A stretch of 25,829 bases of DNA, taken from NCBI GenBank assembly GCA_009602735.1, contig WELA01011549.1, positions 9,399 through 35,227 of the forward strand. The letters are read 5' to 3'. Both the position numbers and the translations under genes were made by a program. The stretch comes from Mesotaenium endlicherianum (lineage: Eukaryota; Streptophyta; Zygnematophyceae; Zygnematales; Mesotaeniaceae). Below, piece after piece: positions 1-9,570 of the stretch. Within the stretch, counting starts at the first letter, position 1, and the number at the start of each line of letters is the position of its first letter. Below the pieces are notes generated by a model. That model was not told where the DNA came from. It searched no databases and saw nothing but the letters and a program-made list of their open reading frames with translations.

Positions 1-585
1 AAAGGCCTTGTCATTACAAACCCGTAGAAATTTACATAAGTGAAAACTGATAAGAAACAAAGAAGTTATACCTATTTATAATTTTCTGCCTAAGTGCTCC
101 TCCCTAGGAGGAAGCTACGGATTTTCCTAAGTGTTCGTCAAATCTTCCCTTCCAGAATATTTGTGAGTAAGCTAGATCAGTCTAATCTGACGTGTCGGGC
201 CGAATTGACGTCCACATACATGCATCGACATTACTAAAATATTCTATCTTAGACGCACTAGGCTAAATCGAAACTTCTAGGTAAATTGACCTAGTCGGCA
301 CTCCGCGTCAACCAAATTTACGTGAAGGTTCGAGTTCATTCTAACGGGCCAGATCGCTCGACGCTGTCGGTCAATCCGACAGTTGCGCTCACCGCGAATT
401 AAGGACAGTCGTCAAATAACCTCAAAATTAATTAAAGTTCAGAAATCCGTAACTCTCCCAACACTTCACCAAATTCGATGAACTTTATATCAAAATGACC
501 ACAAAAATGCACTCTACACGAATAAACAATCAAAACACACTTTGATGAAACTCAAAAATGCACTTTATAAACCTATGACCTTACA
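1..585 (-). repeat. Element A 3' LTR (partial)
   Basis: It aligns along its length with the LTR at 5291-6043. On the minus strand it starts TGTAAGGTCATAGG immediately after a polypurine tract. About 168 bp of the downstream (U5) end lie beyond the window start. A TATA-like TATAAATA is visible on the minus strand near position 75. Confidence 0.93.
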
Positions 586-1267
586 TCCTCCCCCTCCTCA
601 AGATGCGACGTCCTCAACGCATTCTGCAAATAACGTCTCAACTTACTCTTACAATGAGTCAAGTTGACCTCTGGCTCCCAAGTGTTGTCGTCCGCATGGT
701 AGCCCTTCCACTTGACCAAATACTCTTGAACAAGTCGTTGACCTCGCTTGACTCGTCGATCGCCGACAATCGCCTCCACTTCATACTCCAATACAGCATC
801 GATCTCGACCAATGGTGGCGATGTAGGTAGTCGTCCTGGATGTCCTTCATTCGGGTCAACGTATGGCCGCAAACAGCTGACATGGAACACATCATGGATA
901 CGCTAGCCTGAAGGAAGTTCCAACTTATAGGTCACTGGATTCACCTGCTTGAGCACTACAAAGGGACCTGTAAACCCCGCAGTTTCCTCTTGCCTGTGAA
1001 AGGTAGGTTCTCTGTTGACAAGAGTACTTTGTCACCCACATGGTATGTCACTTCCCTCCTGTGCTTGTTGGCATACTTGACCTGTTCCTCCTGTGCCTTC
1101 CGAATACACGTCTTCACCATATCCCAAGTCTTGGCCATCTGCTCCATAAAAGCTTGTGTAGCAGGAACCTGGGTCTCCTTAGCCTTCTCCAACAAGATGT
1201 TCCCTGGATGATATACTTCTTGCCCATAAACCATAGCGAATGGTGACTGCTTGGTGGATCCCTGCAT
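573..1267 (-). pseudogene. Element A pol 3' end: integrase C-terminal region and chromodomain (frameshifted)
   Basis: Two open stretches on the minus strand. The one from 1267 to 956 carries the end of integrase (the conserved tail near HRREVTYHVGDKVLLS) and then loses frame just before the GPF module that element C retains. The stretch from 890 to 573 holds the remaining tail and an intact-looking chromodomain: LEYEVEAIV, then YLVKWKGY, then NTWEP. These are the chromo-domain beta strands and the aromatic residues used to read histone tails in chromoviral integrases. The final codons cross the polypurine tract, and the TAG stop (573-575) lies inside the 3' LTR. It belongs with the pol fragments upstream; the frameshifts make it non-functional as one protein. 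Confidence 0.88.
586..600 (-). other. Element A polypurine tract
   Basis: The minus strand reads TTGAGGAGGGGGAGGA directly abutting the 3' LTR start TGTAAGG, the expected place for plus-strand DNA priming in reverse transcription. The tract is also in the pol reading frame (codons for Glu-Glu-Gly-Glu-Asp). Confidence 0.88.
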
Positions 1268-1956
1268 GCTGGTGTTGTAAGCATCTTACCCTGTCCCACT
1301 CTGAAGGGTCCTCCATAGTGAAACTCCTGAGCACCTCTTGCAGAGTTTTGTTGAGCCTCTCACTCTGCCCGTCTGTCTGAGGATGATAGGAAGTGCTCCT
1401 ACTCAGCATGGTCCCCATCAAAGTAAACAATGACCGCCAAAAATTGCTAGTGAACTTTGGATCCCGATCTGAAACAATCACCTTTGGCAACCCATGTAGC
1501 CTGAAAATATGATCAAAGGATATCCGTGTCACATCCGCTGCCACAAGTCTCCTTCATGGGAATGAAGTGAGCCATCTTGCTGCGTCTATCAGATACAACC
1601 CAAACTACATCGTGCCCTTGACCACTCACTGGTAACAACGTGATGAAGTCCATAGCAATCTGCTCCCAAGGATACTCTGGAATAGGCAGGGGCTGCAGTG
1701 TACCTCCCTTTTTTTGATTTGGTGTCTTGTTTCGCTGGCACGCATTGCAACTCCTGATCCATTCCTCAATGTCCTTGTCCATATTTCTCCAATAGTACTC
1801 CCGCTTCAGCACGCTTGCCGTCTTCTCGCTTCCAAAGTGTCCAGCATATAAGCAATCATGATGTTCCGCAAGTAGTAAGTCTCGTAGCTCCTTGATGTCA
1901 GGTACCACCACTCTCTTAGAATCACCACAATACCATATGCCGTCCTTCTTCTGCAT
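1179..1956 (-). pseudogene. Element A integrase zinc finger and catalytic core (frameshifted)
   Basis: From 1956 the frame shows the HHCC zinc-binding region (AEHHDCLYAGHFG, then CNAC) and the start of the core (AMDFITLLPVSGQGHD, first catalytic Asp). A short indel near 1535, seen by comparison with element C (GCTGCCACAAGTCT versus GCTGCCGTAGAAGTCA), shifts frame. The stretch 1544-1179 continues with the second Asp (VSDRDPKFTSNFW) and the Glu motif (YHPQTDGQSERLN). A further deletion near 1275 shifts frame again. Integrase would insert the cDNA; this copy cannot make one continuous protein. An in-frame TAA at 2017-2019 separates it from RNase H. Confidence 0.88.
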
Positions 1957-2162
1957 ACTCGCGTTGAACTCAGCAGCTCCACCATCAGCAAACTGTGGGT
2001 CCTCCTCATAACCTCTTTAAAGTTTCTCCTTGAAGTCCATATTCTCCTTGATGACTGAGACAGCTGCAAGGTCACAGCTCCTGGATAAAGCGTCTGCAGG
2101 GTTGATCTTCCCAGGTAAGTACTCAATCTTGTGGTTGAACTGTTGCAGAAACTCCATCCACC

Positions 2163-2231
2163 TTGCTTGTCTTGGTGTCAACGTTGGCTGCGTCATNTTG
2201 CTTGTCTTGGTGTCAACGTTGGTTGCGTCAT
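2163..2231. other. Assembly join (N at 2197) with duplicated flanks
   Basis: The 34 bases before the N (2163-2196) and the 34 after it (2198-2231) are the same sequence with one mismatch. Element C has only one copy here. This is best read as two contig ends that overlap but were not merged, not as a true tandem repeat. Confidence 0.85.
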
Positions 2232-3255
2232 AAACTTCTCCAAGCTCTTGTGGTCGGTCTTGATGAACACCTTCCGGCCGTCCACATAACATCGCCAAAT
2301 CCTCAAAGCCTGGATAATAGCCAACATCCCTCGCTCGTGTGCTGCATAATTCTGCTCAGCAGGACTCAACTTCCTGCTCTCGTATGCCACAGGCTGCAAT
2401 CCTTTACCCTGGTCTTGGAGAAGAATGGCTCCCACCGCAAAGTTTGATGCGTCTGTGATGATGGTGAAAGGAAGCTCTGGACTGGCAATTGCCAATACAG
2501 GTGCCTGTGTCAACAGCTCCTTAATCTTCTCGAAGGCTTGCTGCTCCTTGTCACCCCATAGCCACTTCTCCTGCATCTTCAACATGTCCGTGAGCGGTGC
2601 ACATACCTTGGCAAATCCTTCAATGAAACGTCGATAATAATTTGCCATGTCGAGGAAACTCCTGAGTTGATGAATATCAGCAGGCTCCGGCCAATCTCTG
2701 ACTGCTTGCACCTTCTTCTGCTCCACCTTGACTCCTTCAGCTCCCACCATATGTCCAAGAAACTCAACTTCCTTTAGACAGAAGTCACACTTGCTCATCT
2801 TCCCATACAGCTTATGATCTCTCAAGACCTCCAACACCTTCCTCAGATGCTTCACATGCTCCTCCAAGGTCTTCGAATAAATCAGGATGTCGTCCAAAAA
2901 TACCACCACAAACTGGTCCAAGTAGGGTCTGAAGATACTATTCATGAGTCCCATGCATGTAGCAGGTGCATTAGTCAACCCAAAAGGCATGATTGTGAAC
3001 TCGAACAAACCATAGCGAGTTCTGAAAGCAGTCTTCTGAACGTCTCCTTCCGAAATCCGTACCTGGTGATAGCCACTCCTCAAATCGATCTTCGAGAAAT
3101 TCTTCGCCTCGACAAGCCTGTCAATCAACTCGTCCACTCGTGGAAGTGGGTACCTGTTCTTGATGGTGACCTTTTTGAGAGCCCGGTAGTGGACACACAT
3201 CCTCATAGTCCCATCCTTCTTCTTCACAAATAAGACTGGCGCTGCAAATGGAGAC

Positions 3256-3326
3256 TCGCTAGGTCGGATAAATCCCTTCTCCAATAACTCNTCGCTAGGT
3301 CGGATAAATCCCTTCTCCAACAACTC
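3256..3326. other. Assembly join (N at 3291) with duplicated flanks
   Basis: The 35 bases on each side of the N match with one mismatch, and element C has a single copy. The pol frame stays open through it because 35 bases plus N make 36. Confidence 0.85.
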
Positions 3327-4197
3327 TGTCAGCTGCTTCTTCAACTCGTCCAACTCCGCAAACGATTGACGATAGGCGGGTCTCACTGGTGGCTTGCTCC
3401 CTGGTTCCAACTCAATCTTGTGCTCCATAGCTCTCTGTGGAGGTAATCCTGCAGGTAGCTCCTCTGGAAATACGCACTTGAACTTCTCCAACAGCGCCTT
3501 AATTTGGGCAGGCATCTCAGCAGGCTCCTTCGCTTGAGCAGGTGGGCTCTGCTCCTTCTGAGCAAGGGGATCAAACACCACTACTTGCTCCTCCGGCGAT
3601 GTACATTCGCCCAGGCTGTTAGGATTCACGCTTGCTCCATCTGATGACCTGGCCACGGCCACCAAAACAAGGTACATCTCCTTCACCTGATTTGCCCTGC
3701 ATAGCTTCTTAACTTGCAGGCTCGACAGAAGACAGTTACTTGTGGTCGTATCTACCTCCAGCTCTTTCGCAATCTCCACTTGACCATCACACCCTTGAAC
3801 CTTCACTTGTCCTGTGCTCCAGTGCACTTGAGGGTTGGCTTTTCTTAGCCATGGTCGGCCCAATATCACCTCATGGTGACCCAACTCTGCCTGCTCCATA
3901 ACTTCCTTACTGCGGTGCCCCACTACTTCCACGTGAATAGCTTCCGTAGGTGCACCACACTTGAGTCTCTGCCCATTCGCCAAAATTGCCTCCTTGGGCT
4001 CATAATTCTTCTGCACAAGGATTCGCCACTCTTTCACCAGCTTCTTGTGCACAAAGTTTGCACTTGCGCCACTGTCGACCATACACTTTGCCTTGTTGTC
4101 GTCGACCACTCCTTCCACGATGATAGGCTTGTCAACATCTCGTCTTTCGCTTCTCGGCAGGCTCCTAGGGATAACCTCCTTGTGAGTCCTCGTCTTC

Positions 4198-4242
4198 ACG
4201 CCAGTAGACACCCCAGAACGACTTACTGGCGTCCTTCTTTTT
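4198..4242 (-). promoter_or_regulatory. Predicted gag-pol -1 frameshift region of element A
   Basis: On the minus strand an A-run (GGAAAAAG, run at 4238-4242) is followed by arms ACGCCAGTA (4224-4232) and TACTGGCGT (4198-4206), a perfect 9-bp stem whose 5' arm contains most of the gag stop TAA (4223-4225). Pol lies in the -1 frame relative to gag. The hairpin is also present in elements C and D. The run is not a canonical X XXY YYZ heptamer in the gag frame, so the exact slip site is uncertain. Confidence 0.6.
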
Positions 4243-5253
4243 CCTGTTGTTGAGGTTGCTTCGCCTTCACATGACAGTCTCGAGCCAGATGTCCAAGCTT
4301 GCCGCAATTATAGCAAGGTCCTCTCTGCTTGAAATTTTGCTGCTTGCGCTGGTACTGAACAAGTTCCAACTCCATAGGTACCAGACCTTGTTCACTCGTG
4401 CTTGGCGCTTGAGTTCCAAAGTGTCGATATCCTCCAAAGTTGTGGCTGCTCCACTGCCTCTGATTATACTCCACAGCGTTGACCCTTGTTGCCAATGCCA
4501 TCATTTCTCCAAGACTGGTAGGGTCCTTGAGCGCCACTTCCTTGGCCACAGTTGGCTTGAGTCCCCTTTTGAACTTGTCCATGATCTCCGACTCGTGCAT
4601 GGATGGACATTGAAGCACCAGCTCGTTGAAGCGCGATACATACTCTTAAACGCTTCCTCGTTGACGAAGGCGCACCAATAGATCTCGAGCGGTAGCCTCG
4701 GGTGCAATAGGTTGAAATTGCCTCTTCAAGCCTTCAAATAGCTGATCATCAGTAGCAGGAACTCCAGACAGCCGCTCCTCTCGTTCATACCAAGCTCCAG
4801 CACTCTTCTTCAGCAAAGTTATGACAAAGGCGACTTGCCTGTCAGGCGTGAGCGCAGAATACTCCATAAACTTCTTCACTCCAAAAGTCCACTGATGAAC
4901 AGGCGGCGATCCACGCTCTCCAGTATAAACTTCAGGCTTAGGCGCACGCACTCCCGATGCGGGTGGAATAACTGGTTGCACCATTGGGTTAACGTGAATT
5001 GGTGGTACAACGGGTGGAGGTGCCGAACTCGTCAAAGCGGCGTTTCCAACGACAATTTGCACCATTCTCTCCACCTCCGCGCGCATATTTTGTTGAAATT
5101 GGGCATAGACTTCTCCTCCAATTGCATTCGCCATGTGCCTAGCATCGCTTGCATTTCTTGTTGCTCTCTGGTCATCGTTGGTGCTGCCTGCTGCCCCGCG
5201 CGCTCGACATGCTTGACATGTTCGCCTCCTCCAGCTGCCGACTGCGACTCCAT
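4223..5253 (-). pseudogene. Element A gag (nucleocapsid-type zinc knuckle), broken
   Basis: The start at 5253 follows the primer site by about 23 bases and gives MESQSAAGGGEHV, the same N-terminus as element D. Relative to D, one base is missing near 5136 (GATGCTAGGCAC versus GATGCTGAGGCAC), which shifts frame. The capsid-like region then reads on (FGVKKFMEYSALTPDRQVAF, LKRQFQPIAPEATARDLL). A CAA codon has become TAA at 4646-4648; elements C and D keep Gln-Glu-Tyr here. The last part has KRGLKPTVAKEVALKDPTSL and a CX2CX4HX4C zinc knuckle (CYNCGKLGHLARDC) that binds RNA in the virus-like particle. The frame ends GRQ-stop inside the predicted frameshift hairpin. Confidence 0.9.
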
Positions 5254-5276
5254 AATACAATGTGCAAACTAGCCCA

Positions 5277-5288
5277 GCTCCGATACCA
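5277..5288 (-). other. Element A primer-binding site
   Basis: The minus strand reads TGGTATCGGAGC two bases inside the 5' LTR, matching 11 of 12 bases of the plant initiator tRNA-Met site TGGTATCAGAGC. It primes minus-strand cDNA synthesis. Confidence 0.88.
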
Positions 5289-5290
5289 AA

Positions 5291-6043
5291 TGAAAGGGGC
5301 AAAGTGCCCTAGTGGAAGCGTAGTGACTCACGAGGAAAGGAACTAGTTACAATCATACTAAAGAGTGCAGCGGCATGTCACTAAGAAAGCTTAGGAAAAT
5401 TGCTTGACATTTTGAGTGGCAAGAAACTGCTCACAAATGATGTAGGATGAAAGACCTTGTCATTTCAAACTCGTAGAAATTTACAGAAGTGAAAACTCAT
5501 AAGAAACAAAGAAGTTATGCCTATTTATAATTTTCTGCCTAAGTGCTCTCCTCTAGGAGGAAGCTACGAATTTTCCGAAGTGTTCGTGACGTCCCTTCCA
5601 AAACATTTGTGAGTAAGCCAAATCAGTCTAAGTTGACGTGTCGGGCCGAATTGACGTCCACATACATGCATCGACATTACTAGAATATTCTATCTTAGAC
5701 GCGCTAGGCTAAACCGAAACTTCTAGGTAAATTGACCTAGTCGGCACTCCGCGTCAGCCGAACTTACGTGAAGGTTCGAGTTCATTCTAACGGGCCAGAT
5801 CGCTTGACGGTGTCGGTCAATCCGACGGGTGCGCTCACCGCGAATTAAGAACCCAAATTAAGAATAGTCGTCAACCAACCTCAAAAGTAATTAACCTTCA
5901 GAAATCCGTAACTCTCCCAACACTTGACCAAATTCGATGAACTTTATATCAAATAACCACAAAAATGCACTCTACACTAATAAAGTATCAAAACATACTT
6001 TCATGAAACTCAAAAATGCACTTTATAAACCTATGACCCTACA
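5291..6043 (-). repeat. Element A 5' LTR
   Basis: The 753-bp LTR begins TGTAGGGTCATAGG at 6043 and ends GCCCCTTTCA at 5291 on the minus strand, so it has TG...CA ends. TATAAATA on the minus strand (plus 5522-5529) is the likely TATA box. AGAATATTCT (about 5691-5700) and the inverted repeat CTAGGT/ACCTAG (about 5724-5741) lie in U3. Unlike the 3' LTR, the second base of the TAAGG motif is G (TGTAGGG). Confidence 0.93.
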
Positions 6044-6244
6044 CAATGAACGTGTCAACAAGCTGACTTAAGTTGACTTAAGCCTGCTGTTTGCGGCTGA
6101 GTCCTTAAAATGATAGTTATGTAAAGTCGAGCAGACTGAATGTGGACTGAAGTTCATCAGGCTGAACTCAATTAACTATTTTATTTAAATGAATATTATA
6201 TATACCAATAAATTGATTCATTACACGGTTCATTCATTTTATCG
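6044..6244. other. AT-rich spacer, no gene seen
   Basis: It holds a short tandem pair of (C/T)TGACTTAAG at 6063-6082 and several TGAACT/ACTGAA words. I see no coding signature; it may be the degraded upstream part of the DIRS-like element that follows. Confidence 0.5.
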
Positions 6245-7436
6245 ATGATAGGGTCAGGGTATAAGTTGACCTGGAATGACTTAGCTCCTCTAGAACAATT
6301 TAGGAAAAACAATCATGAGCGAGTGAGAAAATTTCTTGACTATACAAGGGTGACAATAGAAGAACTGATATCTTCAGAAGCTGCAGAAGAGTGGAGAGGG
6401 AGAGAACCACCCACATGCATCTCTCCCTTGAATGTAGTAGAGAGAGAGAAGCTAAGACTCATACTAGACCTCAGGATAGTCAATAAACATTTGCAAAAGA
6501 CACCTTTTAAGTATGAGGACCTGCAGAAAGTGCCTGAGATTGTTGAGCAAAATTCTGTCATGTTCTCTATAGACTTAAAATCTCGGTAGCATCATGTGAG
6601 GATGCACCCACATTTTACTACCTTCCTAGGCTTCCAGTTCGAAGAAAGAACATACACGTACACTAGCCTTCCTTTCGGATTAACATCTGCACCAAATGTC
6701 TTCACTAGACTGATAAAAGAACTGGCTGGATACTAGAGATCTGATGGTATCAGTATGATACCATACTTGTATGATATTTTGTTCACTGCAAGGTCAGAGA
6801 AGGAACACTCATGGATTAAAGACAGAGTGCTAAAAGACTGCCAGCAAGCTACCATTCTGACTAATTTCGAGAAAGCTCAGTTAGCATGTACAAGGGTGCA
6901 GGAGTTTTTAGGGGTAGTCATTGATTCTAGACAATTGAAAGTCTTCATAGATTTTAGAAGAAGAGAGAAGTTGATGAGGAAAATAAATAATCTGCTAGAG
7001 ATGGCAAGTTTGACCCAGGAGGTCCCAGCAAGAGAGTTAGCATCTGTGGCTGGACAGACAATGTCCATGAGAATAGCATTTGGAAATATCACTTTTGCAC
7101 ATACTAGAAGATCTTTGAAGCGTTAAAGGCTTAAGTAGATTGGGAGGATATAGTTAACATCTCTTACCAAGTCAAGGATGAATTCAAATTCTGGTTGGAG
7201 AATTTCAGTGAGCTCAATGGAGCTGACATAAGAACCTGCAAGAGTCCACACTTCATAATATTCATAAATATAATTAAGGAACAAGTTTTTTCCCGTTTAT
7301 TCATAAACAACCCCACTGAAAAGTGTAGCTCAGATAATTATAATATTAAGAACACTTGCTTCGGGAGTGACCTGATAGAAGGATCTGAAGATGTAGACAA
7401 GATCTTGATGATGTTAGAAGTCTTTAAGAAATATAT
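6245..7436 (+). pseudogene. DIRS/Ngaro-like (tyrosine-recombinase retroelement type) RT-RNase H remnant
   Basis: One plus-strand frame (6245-7126) contains RT motifs of the DIRS/Ngaro type rather than the Ty3 type: KLRLILDLRIVNKHL, FKYEDLQKVPEI, FSIDLKS, TSLPFGLTSAPNVFTRL, then RSDGISMIPYL. It is broken by TAG at 6587-6589 (where Gly-Tyr is expected after DLKS), by TAG at 6734-6736 (usual Trp), and by a catalytic change: the YLDD box reads YLYD (6764-6775). Near 7110 the reading frame changes by -1, a TAA follows (7132-7134), and then VDWEDIVNISYQV and EFKFWLENFSELNGADI resemble the linker to DIRS RNase H. The sequence is cut at 7436 by element C's 3' LTR. No tyrosine recombinase is visible. 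The family call rests on motif wording and is moderately sure. Confidence 0.7.
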
Positions 7437-8181
7437 TGAAAGGGGCAGAGTGCCCTAGTGGAAGCGTAGTAACTCACAAGGAAAAGAACTAGTTGCAATC
7501 ATACTAAAGAGTGCAACGACATATCACTAAGAAAGCTTAGAAAACTTACTCAGCAACTTGAGTAGCAAGAAACTGCTCAAAAATGATGTAGGATGGAAGG
7601 TCTTGTCATTACAAACCCGTAGAAATTTTTAGAAGTGAAAACTGATAAGAAACAAAGAAGATATGCCAGATTAAATTTTTCTGCCTAAGTGCTCCTCTCT
7701 AGGAGGAAGCTACGGAATTTTCTAAGTGTTCGTCAAATCGTCCCTTCAAGAATATTCGTGAATAGGCCTGATCAGTCTCATCTGACGTGCCGGGCCAAAT
7801 TGACGTCTACATACATGCATCGACATTACTAGAATGTTCTATCTTAGACGCGCTAGGCTAAATCGAAACTTCTAGGTGAATCGACCTTGTTGGCACTCCG
7901 CGTTAGCCGAACTTACGTGAAGGTTCAATTTCACTTTAACGGATCAGATCGCTCGACGATGTCGGTCAATCCAACGGTCGCGCTCACCGCGAATTAAGGA
8001 CAGTCGTCAACCGACCTCAAAACTAATTAAACTTCGGAAATCCATAACTCTCTCAATACTTGACCATATTCAATAAACTTTATATCAAACTGACCACAAA
8101 AATGCACTCTACACTATTGTGCAATCAAAATTTACTTTCAAGGAAACTCAAAAATGCACTTTATAAACCTATGACCTTACA
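7437..8181 (-). repeat. Element C 3' LTR
   Basis: 745 bp with TG...CA ends on the minus strand (TGTAAGGTCATAGG at 8181, GCCCCTTTCA at 7437). The TATA position has decayed (minus AAATTTAATC near 7671). U3 holds a three-part heat-shock-like site, TTCAAGAATATTC (7745-7757), and AGAATGTTCT (7831-7840). Confidence 0.93.
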
Positions 8182-8198
8182 TCATCCCCCTCCTCAAG
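8182..8198 (-). other. Element C polypurine tract
   Basis: The minus strand reads CTTGAGGAGGGGGATGA against the 3' LTR start, the same tract as element A with one change in the purine run. Confidence 0.85.
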
Positions 8199-8232
8199 AT
8201 GCGACGTCCTCGACGCATTCTGCAGATAACGT

Positions 8233-8649
8233 TCAACTTACTCTTACAATGAGACAAGTTGGCCTCCGGCTCCAAGTGTTGTTGTCTGCATGGTAGCCTT
8301 TCCACTTGACAAGATACTCTTGAACAAGTCGTTGACCTCGCTTGACTTGTCGATTGCCGACAATCGCCTCCACTTCGTACTCCAATACACCATCGATCTC
8401 GACCGGTGGTGGCGGTGTAGGTAGTCGTTTTGGATGTCCTTCATTTGGGTCAACGTATGGCCGCAAACAGCTGACATGGAACACATCATGGATACGCCAG
8501 CCTGAAGGAAGTAGCAACTTGTAGGTCACTGGGTTAACCTGCTTGAGCACCACAAAGGGACCTGTAAACCGTGCTCGCAGTTTCCACTTGCCTGTGAAAG
8601 GTAGGTTCTCAGTTGACAAGAGTACTTTGTCACCCGCATGGAATGTCAC
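8233..8649 (-). pseudogene. Element C integrase C-terminal GPF module and truncated chromodomain
   Basis: The open minus-strand stretch starts in the integrase tail (VLLSTENLPF), shows the GPF module (ARFTGPFVVLKQVNPVTYKL) that supports integrase-DNA contacts, then [13 protein letters not shown] and a chromodomain ([29 protein letters not shown]). Just after that Trp, one base is missing relative to element A (near 8270), so NTWEPEV becomes NTWSRRP and the C-terminal helix is lost. It is separated from the catalytic core by TAG at 8680-8682 (usual Gln) and TAA at 8806-8808. Confidence 0.88.
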
Positions 8650-8805
8650 TTCCCTCCGGTGCTTATTAGCATGCTTGACCTACTCGTCCTTTGCCTTTCG
8701 AATACACGTCTTCACCATATCCCAAGTCTTGGCCATCTGCTCCATAAACGCTTGTGTAGTAGGAACTTGAGTCTCCTTGGCCTTATCCAACAAGATATTC
8801 CCTTG

Positions 8806-9570
8806 TTAATATACTTCACTTTCGTAAACCATAGCGAATGGTGACTGCTTGGTGGATCCCTGCATGCTGTTGTTGTAGGCAAACTCCAACCCTGGTAGCT
8901 TCGTGTCCCCCTCTGAAAGGTCCTCCATAACGAAACTCCTGAACACCTCTTGCAGAATTCTATTGAGCCTCTCACTCTGCCCATCTGTCTGAGGATGATA
9001 GGAAGTGCTCATACTCAGCTTGGTCCCCATCAAAGTAAACAATGACCGTCAAAAGTTGCTAGTAAACCTTGGATCCCGATCTGAAACAATCACCTTCGGC
9101 AACCCATGTAGCTTGAAAATATGATCAAAGAATAGCCGTGCCACATCCGCTGCCGTAGAAGTCACCTTCAAAGGAATGAAGTGAGCTATCTTGCTGAGCC
9201 GATCAGACACAACCCAAACTGCATCGTGTCCTTGACTACTCACTGGTAAAGATGTGATAAAGTCCATAGCAATCTGCTCCTAAGGATACTCTGGAATAGG
9301 CAGGGGCTGCAATGTACCTCCCTTCTTTTGGTTTGGTGTCTTGTTCCGCTGGCACGCATCGCAATTCCTGATCCACTCCTCGATGTCCTTGTCCATAAAT
9401 TTCCAATAGTACTCTCGCTTCAGCACGCTTGCCGTCTTCTCGCTTCCAAAGTGTCCAGCATATAAGCAATCATGATGCTCCGCAAGTAGTAAGTCTCGTA
9501 GCTCCTTGATGTCAGGTAACACCACTCTGTTGGAATCACCATAATACCATATGCCGTACTTCTTCTGCAT
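8806..9570 (-). pseudogene. Element C integrase zinc finger and core, split by nonsense codons
   Basis: Three pieces in series. 9570-9280 has the HHCC finger (AEHHDCLYAGHFG, CDAC) and stops at TAG 9280-9282 where element A has Trp. 9267-9049 has the first catalytic Asp (MDFITSLPV) and the second ([12 protein letters not shown]), stopping at TGA 9049-9051, again a Trp codon in A. 9042-8806 has the Glu motif (YHPQTDGQSERLN) and the core end (EFAYNNSMQGSTKQSPFAM). All three catalytic residues survive, so decay is by stops rather than active-site loss. Confidence 0.9.

Larger units (their letters stand above)
2017..4307 (-). pseudogene. Element A pol: protease, reverse transcriptase, RNase H
   Basis: The minus-strand frame opens before 4307 and overlaps the end of gag in the -1 frame. 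Protease has the catalytic DSGA at residues 78-81 counted from the Met at 4307. RT shows [45 protein letters not shown] and the catalytic FLDDILIYS. RNase H shows [16 protein letters not shown] and [11 protein letters not shown]. Two conserved RT positions differ from element [10 protein letters not shown] in place of CVDYRALNK, so activity is doubtful. Single Ns at 2197 and 3291 sit between near-duplicate 34-35-bp flanks, which look like unmerged assembly ends; the first causes an apparent frameshift and the second keeps frame. The frame ends at TAA 2017-2019, shared with element C. Confidence 0.92.
1..6043 (-). mobile_element. Element A: family-1 Ty3/gypsy chromovirus, degenerate, 3' LTR cut by window edge
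   Basis: Read on the minus strand the order is 5' LTR (5291-6043), tRNA-Met-like primer site, gag, protease, reverse transcriptase, RNase H, integrase, chromodomain, polypurine tract, 3' LTR (1-585, incomplete). This order and the chromodomain are diagnostic of a chromovirus of the Ty3/gypsy group. Gag carries a frameshift and a nonsense codon; integrase is broken by several frameshifts; RT has substitutions in a conserved motif. It is therefore a dead copy. The flank beyond the 5' LTR begins CAATG (6044-6048), but the matching target-site duplication lies outside the window. The same family recurs as elements C and D. Confidence 0.95.

Noticed and set aside
2163..2231. True tandem duplication in pol
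   Set aside because: It is centred on a single N and absent from the sister copy, which fits an unmerged contig overlap.
2814..3233. Plus-strand open frame of 139 codons, and similar frames at 10246-10812 and 11522-12178
   Set aside because: They are antisense shadows of the conserved pol and gag frames; they recur in A and C only because the sense strand is conserved.
7195..7458. Independent small gene after the DIRS-like RT
   Set aside because: It is the shifted continuation of the DIRS-like frame (EFKFWLENFSELNGADI) and its last codons run into the element C LTR.
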